Below, one piece after another: positions 1 to 10,865 of a stretch of 64,000 nucleotides of DNA. The translations under genes were made by a program, and so were the position numbers. Where the stretch lies: contig NAJO01000023.1 in assembly GCA_002077065.1 (NCBI GenBank), forward strand, positions 124,001 to 188,000. Reading direction: 5' to 3'. Under the pieces are notes generated by a model that did no database searches, was not told the origin of the DNA, and saw only the letters and a program-made list of their open reading frames with translations. Source of the stretch: Cryoendolithus antarcticus (Eukaryota > Ascomycota > Dothideomycetes > Cladosporiales > Cladosporiaceae). How positions within the stretch are numbered: the stretch's first letter is position 1; every line of letters begins with the position of its first letter.

Positions 1-1410
1 GCTCGGCAATAGTTTAGTGCATGGCCTGATAGCACAGCCCTCAACACAGATCGTGCTAGGAGCAATCGGGGCCTGCAATCTCCAGACCCGGCCGGGGAAA
101 CGCTGACGGTCCGCTTTTGTTAGGTCTTTGTTGGTACGACGCGTAGAGCGGTAGGTACCTGTAGCAGATGTCAGTAATGTATCACAGAGAATCGAATGCT
201 GTGCAGCATGTCCTCCTCGATCAGGGCTGCGTTGCCGGGTAGCAGCGCCGAGAGGTGTGGTAGGCTGAGTTATGGAAGAAGGCACAGTGTCGTCAACCTC
301 TGCGTTGGCTGGGTGTCGACGCTCAGGCCAGGTACGCCGATACCGCTGGACTCAGACAAGCAAACTTTGCATGAGGAAGGCTCGCAACGCCATTGTGAAG
401 ACATTCGCCGGAACTGGACGAGGTTGGGTTCCGACCGAACATGGACTTGTCGTGCCATCCCACGCGCGCTGCATCCCATCACTTCAAGAGATCTTCGGTT
501 GTGTGAATTGACACGATACCGTGCTGAATGCGTACACTTTCATATTTGCCCCCTTGCTGTCAATAGCAACTTAGAGGGAAGATCAAGTCGAGTCGCGTAC
601 CGTACTGAACGAGGTCTTAAGTCTATAGAGTCTTCAGATATGACCCATGAGGTAGTGTCATTCGAGTACTGAGAAATTCGAGGCCACGCTTCAACGATGC
701 GTGACGTACCCTGTGCTTCTAGATCAGGCACCAGCATGATAGAACAAAGAAACGCTTGTTCCGCAAGCAATTACCGTCGTCTGCATGTCTCTACCTCCCG
801 CAATGTCAAAGACACCGCGGGCCAAAGACAGTTACAGCGATTGCTTGCCTCTTCCAGATCAATGTTGCCTTTGCAAGAAGCTTTAAGCTGCCCGATGTAC
901 GCTCAGAAAGTGTGCTGTCAAGATCTCCCGTCCATCCAGACTTGCAAGCTGCGATTTTACGGTTCCTCATGGCGCAATATATACGTTGAATTTGATCTAG
1001 CAGGCTGGCGCAGTTCGGAACTGAGAATCGTGGGCCATGATGTGTGCAAAAGGCCTTGGAGACGCTGTCTATCAGGCTATACTCTTGCGCTGCCAACGCG
1101 TACGAAGAGGTTCTTAGTCGCTCGGGGGATCTCCAGACAAGCGAGCCGAAAGACTCCCCGAATCTCGCTCCAGCCTTCGAGTTGACAGGCATCACGCGGG
1201 GCAGGGCCAGTCTTCGAGGTACGGAAGCCAGCATGCTCGATTTCCAGCCGCAATGTAGCGGATCTGGGGAAGGTGCGCTCCAGGAGAGTCAACTTGGGTA
1301 TTGCTTAACGCTGGGTGTTGCTTGGGGCGACGCTAGAAGCTCGGTGTCTCGATCACGTGACGTACGCGTTCGAGATGTAAACTTTCACAAGCTCGACGGC
1401 AACACCAACG
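1..1410. other. intergenic, no supported gene
   Basis: Short open frames occur on both strands, but none has recognisable domain content, a convincing start or splice structure. I see no RNA gene or repeat here. It is the upstream flank of the first DUF6590-like gene. Confidence 0.5.
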
Positions 1411-1464
1411 CCATTGTGAACACAACGCGCTGGTGAAGTGCCGGGATTGGTGAAACCGACGACT
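1411..1464 (+). promoter_or_regulatory. upstream element, copy 1 (shared with 3660-3708)
   Basis: The stretch carries two TGGTGAA words 17 bp apart, within TGGTGAAGTGCCGGGATTGG, and lies about 170 bp before the probable start codon. Almost the same sequence (TGGTGAAGTGCCAGGATTGG) precedes the next gene at a similar distance. It is probably a promoter element inherited by tandem duplication. The factor that binds it is unknown. Confidence 0.45.
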
Positions 1465-1598
1465 TTCACGTGTGTCGACATCCCGCTTCGCGCATGAGAT
1501 CGCCCTCGCGTGCTCAACTTCCGTCGCCGAGCTTCACCACACTCTCTTCGAGTGTGCACATCGATCAGCAGCGTCGCTACACTTGCGCTATTGCTAGA

Positions 1599-2765
1599 AT
1601 GATGAAGACTACGAAGAAGAGACGCCATCGCAACGCGCTGCCGCCGTGGTCTGAGAACAAATCCGCCGAGGAAGATGGTATGGAACCAAACTCAAACTTC
1701 AAGAGCGACAATACTTCCGCTGGTTCCATGGGTGTGGTTGCCACTCCGACGCGATCGCCCTCGCTGCGCCGTGCTGCCGTACCTCGTCAACTTGCAGACT
1801 CAATGACTGCGCCAGCGCTCTCGGACTCCTTCCAGGAAGAAGATGCGATTCAAGACTTCACCACTCGACCGGACTCCATGAGCGACTCGAGTGGAGGAGG
1901 CGGGTGGGAGGTAGTGCCCGTGAGGACTCGGCAAAGACGCAGCGACTTCGATTTGCAACGAACTTCATCAAGCCCGCTAAAGGCTCGCAACGACGACCTC
2001 TCAAATCTCCGTACTCGTCGGATCAGCTCGGGAACAACAAGCACGGTCAAGACTAGTCCCTTAAGTTTGTCTACCAGCAAGGCACGTCCCGAAATGGATC
2101 TCAATTGGCGCAAGACTATAGAGAACTTCGCAGGCTCGGGCAAGACTCCAGACTTCCGTGAACTGCTCACCAAGGATGCGAAGCTGAGAAAGCATGTCGG
2201 AGGCGAAGAAGGCCTAGATCCTCGCAGTAGCGTCACTGGACCATTGATCAAGGATGGCGAGTCGCTGGATGACATCGAGGATGGCGACATCGTGCAGCAT
2301 GAGGGTGTGCATCTTTTCGATGAAGGCAAAGCACCGCCACCCGAGCCGAATACCAGACTCGAAGCACGACCGAATGGCAAAGTGGCTTTGATCAAAACGC
2401 GACTCTTCGTCGTGCTCAAAAAGGACGGCCACGAGACCAAGGAGGTGCAGATCTGCACTTTCCATGGCAAAAGCATGGCGAAGGTATTCCCAGAGAACCG
2501 TTATCGCTATGCCCATCTGCGCCCACCTCACATCCCCAAGGCCGACTTGAAGGTACTCGACAGGCAGAATCCAGTCTTCGAGATTGCGAAAGCGTACCAA
2601 GGATGGAAGTTCAGTGACGCCATGGTCGTAAATTTGGGCGAGCCCATTCACCGCAACCTGCGCAGCAATGTTGTTAGTCGGGTCGGCAGGATGGAGCCGA
2701 AATCGTTTGTGAAGCTCAAGACGGTGGTAGAGCAGCGTAGTAGGGAGTTCGCAGCCAAATTGTGA
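1599..2765 (+). CDS. DUF6590-like protein, paralogue A
   Basis: Predicted protein of 388 aa. The start at 1599 is preferred because the basic opening MMKTTKKRRHR aligns with MSRKRPKRR of the neighbour at 3861; the frame is open back to 1470. The first ~240 residues are Ser/Thr- and charge-rich and look disordered. Residues ~250-382 form the block shared with the neighbour: a strand with LFVVLKKDG, then VQICTFHGK, then YAHLRPPHIPKAD, then a helical tail ending in VKLKTVVEQR. This order resembles the fungal DUF6590 family, whose function is unknown. No intron is needed. No catalytic motif is visible. The pair probably arose by tandem duplication and has diverged strongly. The family assignment is by eye; the paralogy is firmer. 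Confidence 0.72.
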   Translation: MMKTTKKRRHRNALPPWSENKSAEEDGMEPNSNFKSDNTSAGSMGVVATPTRSPSLRRAAVPRQLADSMTAPALSDSFQEEDAIQDFTTRPDSMSDSSGGGGWEVVPVRTRQRRSDFDLQRTSSSPLKARNDDLSNLRTRRISSGTTSTVKTSPLSLSTSKARPEMDLNWRKTIENFAGSGKTPDFRELLTKDAKLRKHVGGEEGLDPRSSVTGPLIKDGESLDDIEDGDIVQHEGVHLFDEGKAPPPEPNTRLEARPNGKVALIKTRLFVVLKKDGHETKEVQICTFHGKSMAKVFPENRYRYAHLRPPHIPKADLKVLDRQNPVFEIAKAYQGWKFSDAMVVNLGEPIHRNLRSNVVSRVGRMEPKSFVKLKTVVEQRSREFAAKL

Positions 2766-3659
2766 GGTACGAATGTAAGTATCGCTTTGTATGTGGAAGC
2801 GGTTCTGAGCTGACATGACGGCAGGGTGCGATTGTTCTGCACCCGCACAATGGTGTGAGGTGGTTCTGTGGTCTTCGGAGAACGGGCTGCGCTCTCATCA
2901 ATCGTCGAAAGTGGTCATGGGTTCCCGCGAAAGGTGGAATGGTGGCATTGAATCGGATAAGTGTGCCATAGCTAGCTGTCCGAGTCGAAGCCAAGCACAG
3001 ATAGCTCTCAAGAAGGAGCAACTGCTCCTTGATCATGTTCCGTAGCATTTTTATGTGCCGGTGCAACTCCAAATGTCCACGCTTGACAGTGCCTCTGCGA
3101 CAGAAGGATCTCGTCCCATGATCTTACTGTCTCACCGCTGCAGGCAACATCGTACACAAAGTGGACCCGCCGCCTGCAGCTGCACCATTATATTCGCTCT
3201 GGCGCAGGTGCTGGTTCATGAGTCTCTACGTCCCTCCACACCACCACTCGTCACCAGCCCGGCTGCTTATATTCCACTCCCTCGCGACATGTTAGCATGT
3301 CATACTCGCTGTCACAGTATTGCATATATACTAAAACAGTCACAAGAGCATTTAGTGGCAACCATACGACCGTAGGTGGACTTGGCGGAAGTCACACTGC
3401 GAGCGACCTACTTGAGCACAAAGTCGAACTATTACTGCCCGCGGTGGTAGCGCTGAGATATCCACAGACTGCTAGCATGTATGCCGTAGTGGACGATTCG
3501 AGATCTGCCGACCTCGGGGCCAGGGTACACCAGGCTGTCGGTTCGGGGCGTCTCCGTCCATCAGGCAACTTCCGCCTGAGGCAATTGAGACGCGTAGGTG
3601 TCGAGGTCGCGTCCGGGGAATCGATTGGCCGGCTTCCGTGGTTACAGCAATAAAGCCCA
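2766..3659. other. intergenic between DUF6590-like paralogues
   Basis: About 0.9 kb with only short, non-conserved open frames. It should hold the 3' untranslated region of paralogue A. I recognise nothing else. Confidence 0.5.
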
Positions 3660-3708
3660 ACCTATTGTGATACAGTTGGTGAAGTGCCAGGATTGGTGAA
3701 GACGACTT
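3660..3708 (+). promoter_or_regulatory. upstream element, copy 2 (shared with 1411-1464)
   Basis: This is the second copy of the TGGTGAA-N10-TGGTGAA element, differing at a few positions. It sits about 180 bp before the start codon of paralogue B, against about 170 bp for copy 1. Its conservation, while the protein N-termini between the genes have diverged, suggests selection on regulation, although recent duplication is an alternative. Confidence 0.45.
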
Positions 3709-3860
3709 GACCACAGCTTCGCGATCACCACGCCGTGCACCTCCAGCAGTCTGTCATGCCGTGTGCGTGACACTAGATTCCACAACATACCCTTGCACGT
3801 TGCAAGTTGTACCAGCCACCCCAGTGCCGTGGCCATCGTCAACGAGATCTTCGAGTGACC

Positions 3861-4935
3861 ATGTCTCGCAAGCGACCGAAGCGAAGGAATGCTACAGCGA
3901 CACGCGCCATGGTGTCTTCCGCGTCAAAGCGACCTGCGTACCAAACCCTCGACGGTAAACAGCGCCCTTCGCTGCGGACAGGCGCTTGGTGCTGACAAGC
4001 CAGTAGAGCCGGCTCCTGAGCACCAGTACCAAAACGAGCAGCGCGAGGCTCCCACGAGCCAGTCAGCCAAAATACCAGCGAAAGCGCTCGATCAGTCGGA
4101 AATGCACTTCGCATCTCCCGGGTCAGGTGGGGAAGAAGAGCCATGGCAGATCGCAAGCAAGGGAAACAACAAGAAGCGCGGTGGCCACTCTCAAAGCCTT
4201 CCGACGATCTTTCCCTCCTCCATCATCGACGACAGCGCAAATCGGCCGCCGTGTGCGATCTCGAGAGCTTTGACAAGGAGCCAACCCGCGTCACCAGCAC
4301 CCAAGCCAAGTACGACTGTTGACGTCTTTCGTCAGATGAACTGGCGCGATCCAACTGCCATAGCCGCCCTCGAAGTCCAGAGAAAGCTCGACAACCGCAG
4401 CGCGTCGTCCAAGCAGAGCCAGAAGACAGTAGAGGGCCTGCCGATCACGGTCATTATGCCTGGCGTGTTGACATGGCACTGGGATCGCCATCTGTTCCCG
4501 ATCGGCAAGAAGGTCATCGTTCCGGACGGCGGTAAACTCGAAGTGCTGGACAATGGTGAGCAAGTCCTGCACAAGGGTCGGTACTGGGTCGTCCTCGAGG
4601 TCATCAGTGATGAGCTCGTGGAGGTTCCAATCTACACCTTCAAGGACAAGGGCCTTCTGGCTGTTCGCGAAGACAAGCGGCAAGACTACGCGCAAATCCG
4701 ACCGCCACATATTGCCGCAGACGACTTTCTGTCGAGGTACAAGATCCCGCGTAATCCCGTCCTCGGTATCGCAGAGCTGCATCAGAATGCGGAGCTCCGA
4801 AAGACCATGCTAGCCCATGTGGCCAAGCCACAGACTCGAGAGCTGAGCAAGACCGCTATTCGTCGAGTCGCTACCATGGATGCGGAGTCCTTTGAGGCAT
4901 TCAAAGTGCTGGTCGAGAAGCGTCGAGTCCAGTAA
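3861..4935 (+). CDS. DUF6590-like protein, paralogue B (2 exons)
   Basis: Exons 3861-3954 and 4004-4935 give 341 aa. The 49-nt intron starts GTAAAC, has GCTGAC as branch site and ends CCAG; removing it joins MSRKRPKRR to the long downstream frame. Residues ~20-150 are low complexity. The C-terminal block (from ~residue 176) contains GRYWVVLEV, then VEVPIYTFKDKG, then YAQIRPPHIAADD, and ends in FEAFKVLVEKR, matching paralogue A segment by segment. The IRPPHI/LRPPHI motif is the clearest shared signature. Function is unknown; a DUF6590-type fungal domain is my reading. Shared orientation and the shared upstream element indicate local duplication. Confidence 0.75.
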
Positions 4936-5678
4936 AGCCAAAGCTCTTCTTGTCCAAGCGTAGCGTACTCGTTCCCACCAGTTCTGCAGTACTTCTTGCT
5001 GACATGATCTCAGCCTATGGTCGACTCGAGACGGCGTGGAAGGTCGATGTGATGTGGAGGGAATCCGGTCTGACTTCTCGGGGAATTCTTTGTTCGATTG
5101 ACAAAGAGCTCTAATGCAGATTTTGGTGCATTGCGACGGTCAGCTATGGGTTAACAGAGGACGAAGGCGGTTCCACGACTTCGAGCTGGCGCATACTGGA
5201 TGTTTGCATTCGTGTCTCGAGTAAAGAGGCAAATAATTCTGTTAGTTGCGGATCTCGACTTGGCGTTCAGAGCCTTCGGTGCCCCTGCCTTGCTCGAGTG
5301 ACTTCTGATGTAGGTGAAATGACTTTTAACATCTCATCAACTCGGTGCAAGCCTCCACACCATTTACTCATTGCGTAGACGCGTCAAAGTTCCCAATACA
5401 CTAAAGTCAGGTCTCGAGCAAGTAGCCGCCGACTTGTGATGCAGGACATGCAAGGAATGAAGTGTGGGAAATGAAGTGAGGTCGATGTTAGGGAGACGGG
5501 CGTTCCCGAAGGGCCGAGCTCCGACTTTCAAAGTGACGGCGATGGATATGAGTGCAGCAATGAGTGAACACTTTACAACCATGTCTGAGCCCGGGAAGGG
5601 CGCTAGGCTATCTATACCATTTCCAGAACTCACTTGAAATAGCATCTTTCGACTGCTGGGTCTCGGCACTTCATCAAT
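4936..5678. other. intergenic, upstream of Ctr86/Ataxin-10 gene
   Basis: About 740 bp without a supportable gene. It presumably includes the paralogue B terminator region and the promoter of the next gene. No repeat or RNA gene is recognised. Confidence 0.5.
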
Positions 5679-8600
5679 ATGGCCCGCGATGCGGCCGAGC
5701 AGCTCGCGCCGGGCAAAGCGTACAGCGTCTTCGTCCGCCTCGTCCTCCCGCCCTACGCAATCCACTTCAAGGCGCCCAAGTACATGAAGGAGTCGACTCT
5801 GGATCTCCTGGATCGTAGAGTGACCAAGGCGACACTCGCAGCGACTGCGCAAAAGGCGACAGTCCGGCATGCGATCGGCACCGATCCCAAGTTCTGGCCT
5901 GAGCTGAACGGCGTGCTGAAGGTCGGACTGGTGAGCCTGGAGCGCAGGAGTTTTGCGGTATGGGATCCGACGGGCGTGGACTACGAAAGCACCAGCGGCG
6001 CACTCATTGCTGGGAATTACCCTGGCTTGTGGAAAGATCTGGAGCGGGTTAACGACCTGCTGAGCATCGCGCGTAATGTGCTCACCATTGGCGCATCTGC
6101 TCAGGATCTTGCCACTGCTCACCAGGTCGAGCTGGAGGTCTTCAAGCTCATTAATTGCGCTGTGCGGGTGACCGCTCGGGGATATGACGGAGAAGCAGGT
6201 GCAGGCGTGGCAGGGGACATGAGCGAGGAGGAGAAGTGGCAGTACATCGTAAATGCATACAAGAAGCTCCTGATCACCAGTCTGCAATTCTTGAATAACC
6301 TGGTGGCGCAAAACGAGAAGAGGAAGCTTGATCTTTGGATGAACCTGTTCGACTGCGGCGCAACTAGCATTGACGCCTTGATGGATGCACAGGATGATCC
6401 TCGCGATGGCCAGAGGAAAGATGTCAGCAATATGGACATTCCTTCGAATCCCACATCGGAGCCAATACCTCCCATCAACGGACGGGACCTTAGAGCGGTC
6501 TACGGCCAGGTCGATGAAGACATCTTGGACAGCGATCCGGTATCTGACCCGGAGGGCTACATCTACTTCGCCAAGTGGAACGAGCAAGCTTGCGCGCAGG
6601 AGGCCGATGCGATCGCCAAGTCTGGCTCCGGACTTCAGCTAACCGCACAAAACCTTATCGCTGAGCGGTGGTCGAAGCTAGACAAGCAGGGCAGAGAGAG
6701 CTGGCGACGCAAGGCAGAGGGCGTGCAAGAAAAGTATGTGGCTGATGTCAAGGTATATGATGCTAAGCGCGCCCTGCAAATGCAGCGTCAGGCGAGACGC
6801 GATGCAGCCAACGCGCCAGATAAGAGCGCTGAGCCCAGGTCGCCGACCCTGATCGACGAAGAGGAGCTGTACGAGGTCAACAGCAGTGGACATCGACCCA
6901 TTCACGCGGAAGATCTCAAGATGCACTACACCGCAGACGCTGGGATCAGGATACTGGAAAGCGGGAAGGCTGAGCTGATGAAGCGTCTTGAGGGCTACGA
7001 ACCGCCGCAAAGTGCCTATTCTGCCGATCCTATACTTGCAGCCAACCGATACCGTGAAGCACATGGCATCAGGCCAAGAGTGTCACGAAGCATACAACCC
7101 ATGCCGCGAGCACGGACTGTTAGTCGCAGTCCTCCAGCCCCGATGCGAAGCCCGGCACCTGTTCAGCCGCCTGCTCCACAACAGAACGGCGCTGCGAGAA
7201 ATCACGCAGACCACGGCCACGTCGAAGAGCTTGAGTCGGAAGGCTCTGAGCATGGCTCAGATGAAGCGGTGTACGGCAATGGCAATGCACCGCCTGAGGA
7301 AGAGCTCGAAGAGGACGACGAGGAAGAAGACGCAGACGGCGAAGAGGGGTCGAATGAGGATGGGCGAGGACTGCTGACAGATGTACCACTTATTCTGGGT
7401 CCGTCTGAGATCGAAGTTCTGCCCATGATTATCATGTCCGGGATAGTATCGCCAACGAAACAGCTAGAGCAATGTCGGACTGAGAAGGAGAGATCAGATT
7501 TGGCAAACGCTCACATTGTGCGCACGCATCTGCTTCTGGCCCAGGAGAACGGAAGGAACCTGCTGCGCGAGCTGCTCATCTTCGTCGCCGCCTGGGACCT
7601 TAGGGAGGAAGAGCTTTACTTCAAATTCATGGTTAAGATCATGGAAGCCGTGCTACAGAATGGACTGATGCCATTCGCCTACCACGCTTTCAGAGATCGC
7701 AGTCGAAGTCGCGACATAATCAGTCCGGCCCAGGCGGTGATAATGAAGCTGCTGACTTGCATCTTTCGCGCAAGAGGCGAAGCAGGCAAGGCCAATGCTG
7801 CTGGCGGCGCGGGTCAAGGGCATCAATTCGACCCGAACGGCACAGATATTAACGCCAGCATTCGCGTGCCACGACACGTACCTCGCCGCGCTGATCTCCA
7901 GATACTGCACTTCATCTTCACGGAGTTCAGACAACACATCATTCCGCAAACTTGCGCCCTGATCTTCTTACAGGGACAGATTCATCGGGCTCGCGCTCTG
8001 CCTTCGGACTTTCCACTCAACTTGTGGGACATGGAACGCATGTATGAAGGCGTCTACGGAGTGCTGGAGTTCTTCGCGGTCGTGTGCGAAGAAGGCTGGG
8101 GCAAAGAGGTGCTTGCCGGTTGGGAAGCTGCCAGCGAGCTGGTCACTCTGGTCCGTGAGCTTGAGGAGGGCATACCCAAGCTCGGCCTCCAAGGTACCCT
8201 CAGCCTGGGCGGCGCAGATGGGTTCGGCTCTGAAGCCTTGTCACGCCGTCGTGTCAGCATGCCACAACGCGCCGCATCCGCAGACGGCCGTCTGCTCAGC
8301 TCCCACGCCCAGTACCTCCCCGACAGCAATCGCTTCTCTGTACAGGACGAGCTCAACGCCCGCGCCGGCATCCTGCCACCTCTCCCACCACCTCTGCAAA
8401 CCCACGCCCTGCAGCCCTCACAATCACAGATTTTCGAGCCTACAACTCCACTGGCCTACCCAGAAGACAACGCGGAAGCCGACGAGCCCTCTGACTTTGA
8501 ATGGCGTAATTTAAAGAAGCTTACTGTGCTCGTGCTCTCCTCACTCATCTGGAAGAATCGTAACGTCCAGACACAAGTCCGACTTCACGGCGGGTTAGAG

Positions 8601-9158
8601 GCGCTGGTAGGCTGCTGCAAGCACGATGAACATAACCCGTACATCCGCGAGCACGCTATCATGTGCCTCCGCTTTGCTGTAGAAGGCTGTCCGGAGAATA
8701 GAGCACGTCTCGAAGAGCTCGCCCAGTATAGTCGCGGACGGGGTTCTGAAGGGCTGCCGAGAGCGTTGTTGCCGGGTACTCCTGGAACGGGCGGTCATTC
8801 GGTTTCATTTTCGACATATCCTGATCTGCATGTTCCTAGGGAGGTGCTCGACACGAACGGGTACGAGACGTTCATGGACGGCAAAGGGCAGGTTGGGTTG
8901 CGGAGGAAAGAACCGGTGCAGACTTCGCAGGCGGCGCAGGCGATTGCTAAGGCTAGTACGGCTGTCAGCAAAGTCAGGTCGAGCGCTGCTATGACGGCTG
9001 AGAAGGCTGCGGAGCTGATGCAGAGTGCGCTGAGGGATCTGCCTCTAGGAGGCGATTTGGTGAGCGAGAGACAGAAGGCTGAGGCGTTGGCCAAGCTGGA
9101 TCGAGCGTTTGAGAGCACGGAGAGAGTACTTGGTGGCGTTGCCAGGGGTGGAAAGTGA
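5679..9158 (+). CDS. CTR86: Ataxin-10/Ctr86-family protein with HMG-box-like insert
   Basis: One uninterrupted frame of 1159 aa. Residues ~110-220 look like the helical, armadillo-like N-terminal part of the Ataxin-10/Ctr86 family, including LLSIARNVLTIG and KKLLITSLQFLNNLVAQNE. Residues ~940-1025 are the Ataxin-10 C-terminal domain: VLVLSSLIWKNRNVQ, LVGCCKHDEHNPYIREHAI, then a conserved Arg/Glu segment. Between them, residues ~283-370 resemble an HMG box (YFAKWNEQ, then a helix with AERWSKLDKQGRESWRRKA, then a Tyr-rich third helix), followed by an acidic run near residues 535-565. Yeast Ctr86 and animal ataxin-10 are roughly half this length, so the middle is an insertion or fusion. The family has poorly defined roles; the yeast gene was linked to copper transport and ataxin-10 to cytokinesis and ciliary signalling. 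The HMG-like call is weaker than the Ataxin-10 call. Confidence 0.82.
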   Translation: MARDAAEQLAPGKAYSVFVRLVLPPYAIHFKAPKYMKESTLDLLDRRVTKATLAATAQKATVRHAIGTDPKFWPELNGVLKVGLVSLERRSFAVWDPTGVDYESTSGALIAGNYPGLWKDLERVNDLLSIARNVLTIGASAQDLATAHQVELEVFKLINCAVRVTARGYDGEAGAGVAGDMSEEEKWQYIVNAYKKLLITSLQFLNNLVAQNEKRKLDLWMNLFDCGATSIDALMDAQDDPRDGQRKDVSNMDIPSNPTSEPIPPINGRDLRAVYGQVDEDILDSDPVSDPEGYIYFAKWNEQACAQEADAIAKSGSGLQLTAQNLIAERWSKLDKQGRESWRRKAEGVQEKYVADVKVYDAKRALQMQRQARRDAANAPDKSAEPRSPTLIDEEELYEVNSSGHRPIHAEDLKMHYTADAGIRILESGKAELMKRLEGYEPPQSAYSADPILAANRYREAHGIRPRVSRSIQPMPRARTVSRSPPAPMRSPAPVQPPAPQQNGAARNHADHGHVEELESEGSEHGSDEAVYGNGNAPPEEELEEDDEEEDADGEEGSNEDGRGLLTDVPLILGPSEIEVLPMIIMSGIVSPTKQLEQCRTEKERSDLANAHIVRTHLLLAQENGRNLLRELLIFVAAWDLREEELYFKFMVKIMEAVLQNGLMPFAYHAFRDRSRSRDIISPAQAVIMKLLTCIFRARGEAGKANAAGGAGQGHQFDPNGTDINASIRVPRHVPRRADLQILHFIFTEFRQHIIPQTCALIFLQGQIHRARALPSDFPLNLWDMERMYEGVYGVLEFFAVVCEEGWGKEVLAGWEAASELVTLVRELEEGIPKLGLQGTLSLGGADGFGSEALSRRRVSMPQRAASADGRLLSSHAQYLPDSNRFSVQDELNARAGILPPLPPPLQTHALQPSQSQIFEPTTPLAYPEDNAEADEPSDFEWRNLKKLTVLVLSSLIWKNRNVQTQVRLHGGLEALVGCCKHDEHNPYIREHAIMCLRFAVEGCPENRARLEELAQYSRGRGSEGLPRALLPGTPGTGGHSVSFSTYPDLHVPREVLDTNGYETFMDGKGQVGLRRKEPVQTSQAAQAIAKASTAVSKVRSSAAMTAEKAAELMQSALRDLPLGGDLVSERQKAEALAKLDRAFESTERVLGGVARGGK

Positions 9159-9482
9159 GTCAGACAGTTGTCTATCTATCAGCGTAGGCCGCAGTGACTT
9201 CGACGCCACTCTGCGAACCTACTCAAGTGTCTGCAGATCCAAACATAGACTTGTGCCTGGCCGATGTCGAACATCAAGTTTAGTGAGATGGACGAGACAA
9301 CAGCGCAGCAAATCAGTCAAAATGACTCGCAGTTTCTAGACACTCGGCTGGACTGAAGGTGATCTTGTGCGGGCGGAATGTAAAGGCAAGGTAAATTCTC
9401 GCTCTGATCAAATTACAGAGTCCCGTCATCCTTGCAATCTAATCCACTGTCATCCAACACGTTCTTTCGAACCACCCCGGAT
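9159..9482. other. intergenic
   Basis: About 320 bp between two genes on the same strand. Nothing is recognised beyond expected untranslated sequence. Confidence 0.5.
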
Positions 9483-10571
9483 ATGTCCACCCAAGTCCAG
9501 GATCGCCAGCAGTCCGCCCAGCTCGCCGGCTTGATCCGCAGACAGTCAACACGCTGCTACAAAGCTATCGAGCGCAGAGTGAGCCGCCGCAGTGCTACCC
9601 ACACATCCACCTCCCGGCAGTCAAAGGCTCTCGCCTCCGATACGCATGCGACCTTTGAGGTCTACCGGGTCGAACTGCCAGAGTGGATTGGACGTCGCAA
9701 GGCGAATCCAATCCATGTCTCCCAGCACGAAGGCAGTATCGATAGCGATGATCGACAGCCGGAGACCAATGAAATCTTGTCCACCACGTGCTCAGGCAGT
9801 ATCGAGCTGTCTACCGACTCACAGCACATCGGAACTGAGGAGTCTGACAGTCCTACCAGGACTCAGGTAGATGACACATCCTCGCTTCCTCTTGCGTACG
9901 ATCCACAGCCTGTGGAAGGCTACACGCGTGCGCAGCTGATCGACATGCCGCCTCACACGCCGCCTACTTCTGCTGCGTACGCCTGGCCAGATCATCCACT
10001 CCTCACTATGACTCGGAACTATCGCGAGCTTCTGCGAACCCATTATAAGTCGCAATTCGAGATGGAGCTCGCCTACACCGTTAAAGGCGAGGCGTGGCCC
10101 GACTACGGGGCATGCCCTGAGCGATGGCAATGCAATCCTCATGAGTTCCTCTTGGCGCACAACATGGTCTACGCTCACCACTACGAGTTGGATCGAGTCT
10201 TGCAGAGGCAAGAGGATCTAATCGTCACCTGGGCGCCACATTCCCTTCCTTTCGGCGGCGGGGGAAAGGTCACGGAGGAGACTGCAGCTGAGGCTTATGT
10301 ACACAATGGTTCGTTGTCATGCATTCAGATTATCAACGAGGCTGATGGACGTGACTATCTGATATTTCGGGCGGAGCGTTGCAAGATGATGTTGGCGGAG
10401 CGACGGAGACGGGCAGTGCTGGCTGGTCACACTGTCGCGCCGTTCGGTCCTTGTGAGTGCAAGGAGTGCAAGGAGATGGCGGAACGGAAGAAGCGAATGA
10501 TAGAGGAGATGTTGGACAGGGAAGAGCAGGCAGAGAAGGATGCTCGACGTTGTGCTCCCATGGCATTGTAG
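9483..10571 (+). CDS. hypothetical protein, 362 aa
   Basis: The start at 9483 (MSTQVQDRQQ) is chosen over the ATG at 9432 in the same frame because of position and composition; either is possible. I do not recognise the protein. Residues ~1-150 are Ser/Thr/Arg-rich and probably disordered. Residues ~170-300 look folded, with many aromatic residues (NYRELLRTHYKSQFEMEL, AWPDYGACPERWQCNPHEF). The end is a charged helix after CECKECKE, a compact Cys cluster that might bind metal. No membrane segment or signal peptide is seen. Codon use and length argue for a real gene. Confidence 0.6.
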   Translation: MSTQVQDRQQSAQLAGLIRRQSTRCYKAIERRVSRRSATHTSTSRQSKALASDTHATFEVYRVELPEWIGRRKANPIHVSQHEGSIDSDDRQPETNEILSTTCSGSIELSTDSQHIGTEESDSPTRTQVDDTSSLPLAYDPQPVEGYTRAQLIDMPPHTPPTSAAYAWPDHPLLTMTRNYRELLRTHYKSQFEMELAYTVKGEAWPDYGACPERWQCNPHEFLLAHNMVYAHHYELDRVLQRQEDLIVTWAPHSLPFGGGGKVTEETAAEAYVHNGSLSCIQIINEADGRDYLIFRAERCKMMLAERRRRAVLAGHTVAPFGPCECKECKEMAERKKRMIEEMLDREEQAEKDARRCAPMAL

Positions 10572-10865
10572 TCGCGTGGAAGGGAACTCTCAGCATGGTA
10601 CCTTCTCTAGGACAAGTTTGAGGTCAGTCATTGCTGAATGAATCCGAATCCCTATGCTCATCGATTGCCGATTGGGCACCAGTTCAAGTACTGCCCCCAG
10701 CCTCAACGTATCTCGGTACATGTATGTGGAAGAGCGGCGACTTCTTTTCAGACCCTCCTACGGATCATTGTCTCAAAATTTTGACCCTGCGTTGATCTAA
10801 GATAGGAGCCCTACACATCGACTCGGAGCTACGAGACGCTTGGCTGCCTTTGTGGCTACAGAGCT

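Noticed and set aside
5364..6587. 407-codon minus-strand frame at the start of the Ctr86/Ataxin-10 gene
   Set aside because: Overlaps clear coding sequence on the plus strand and has no recognisable domain.
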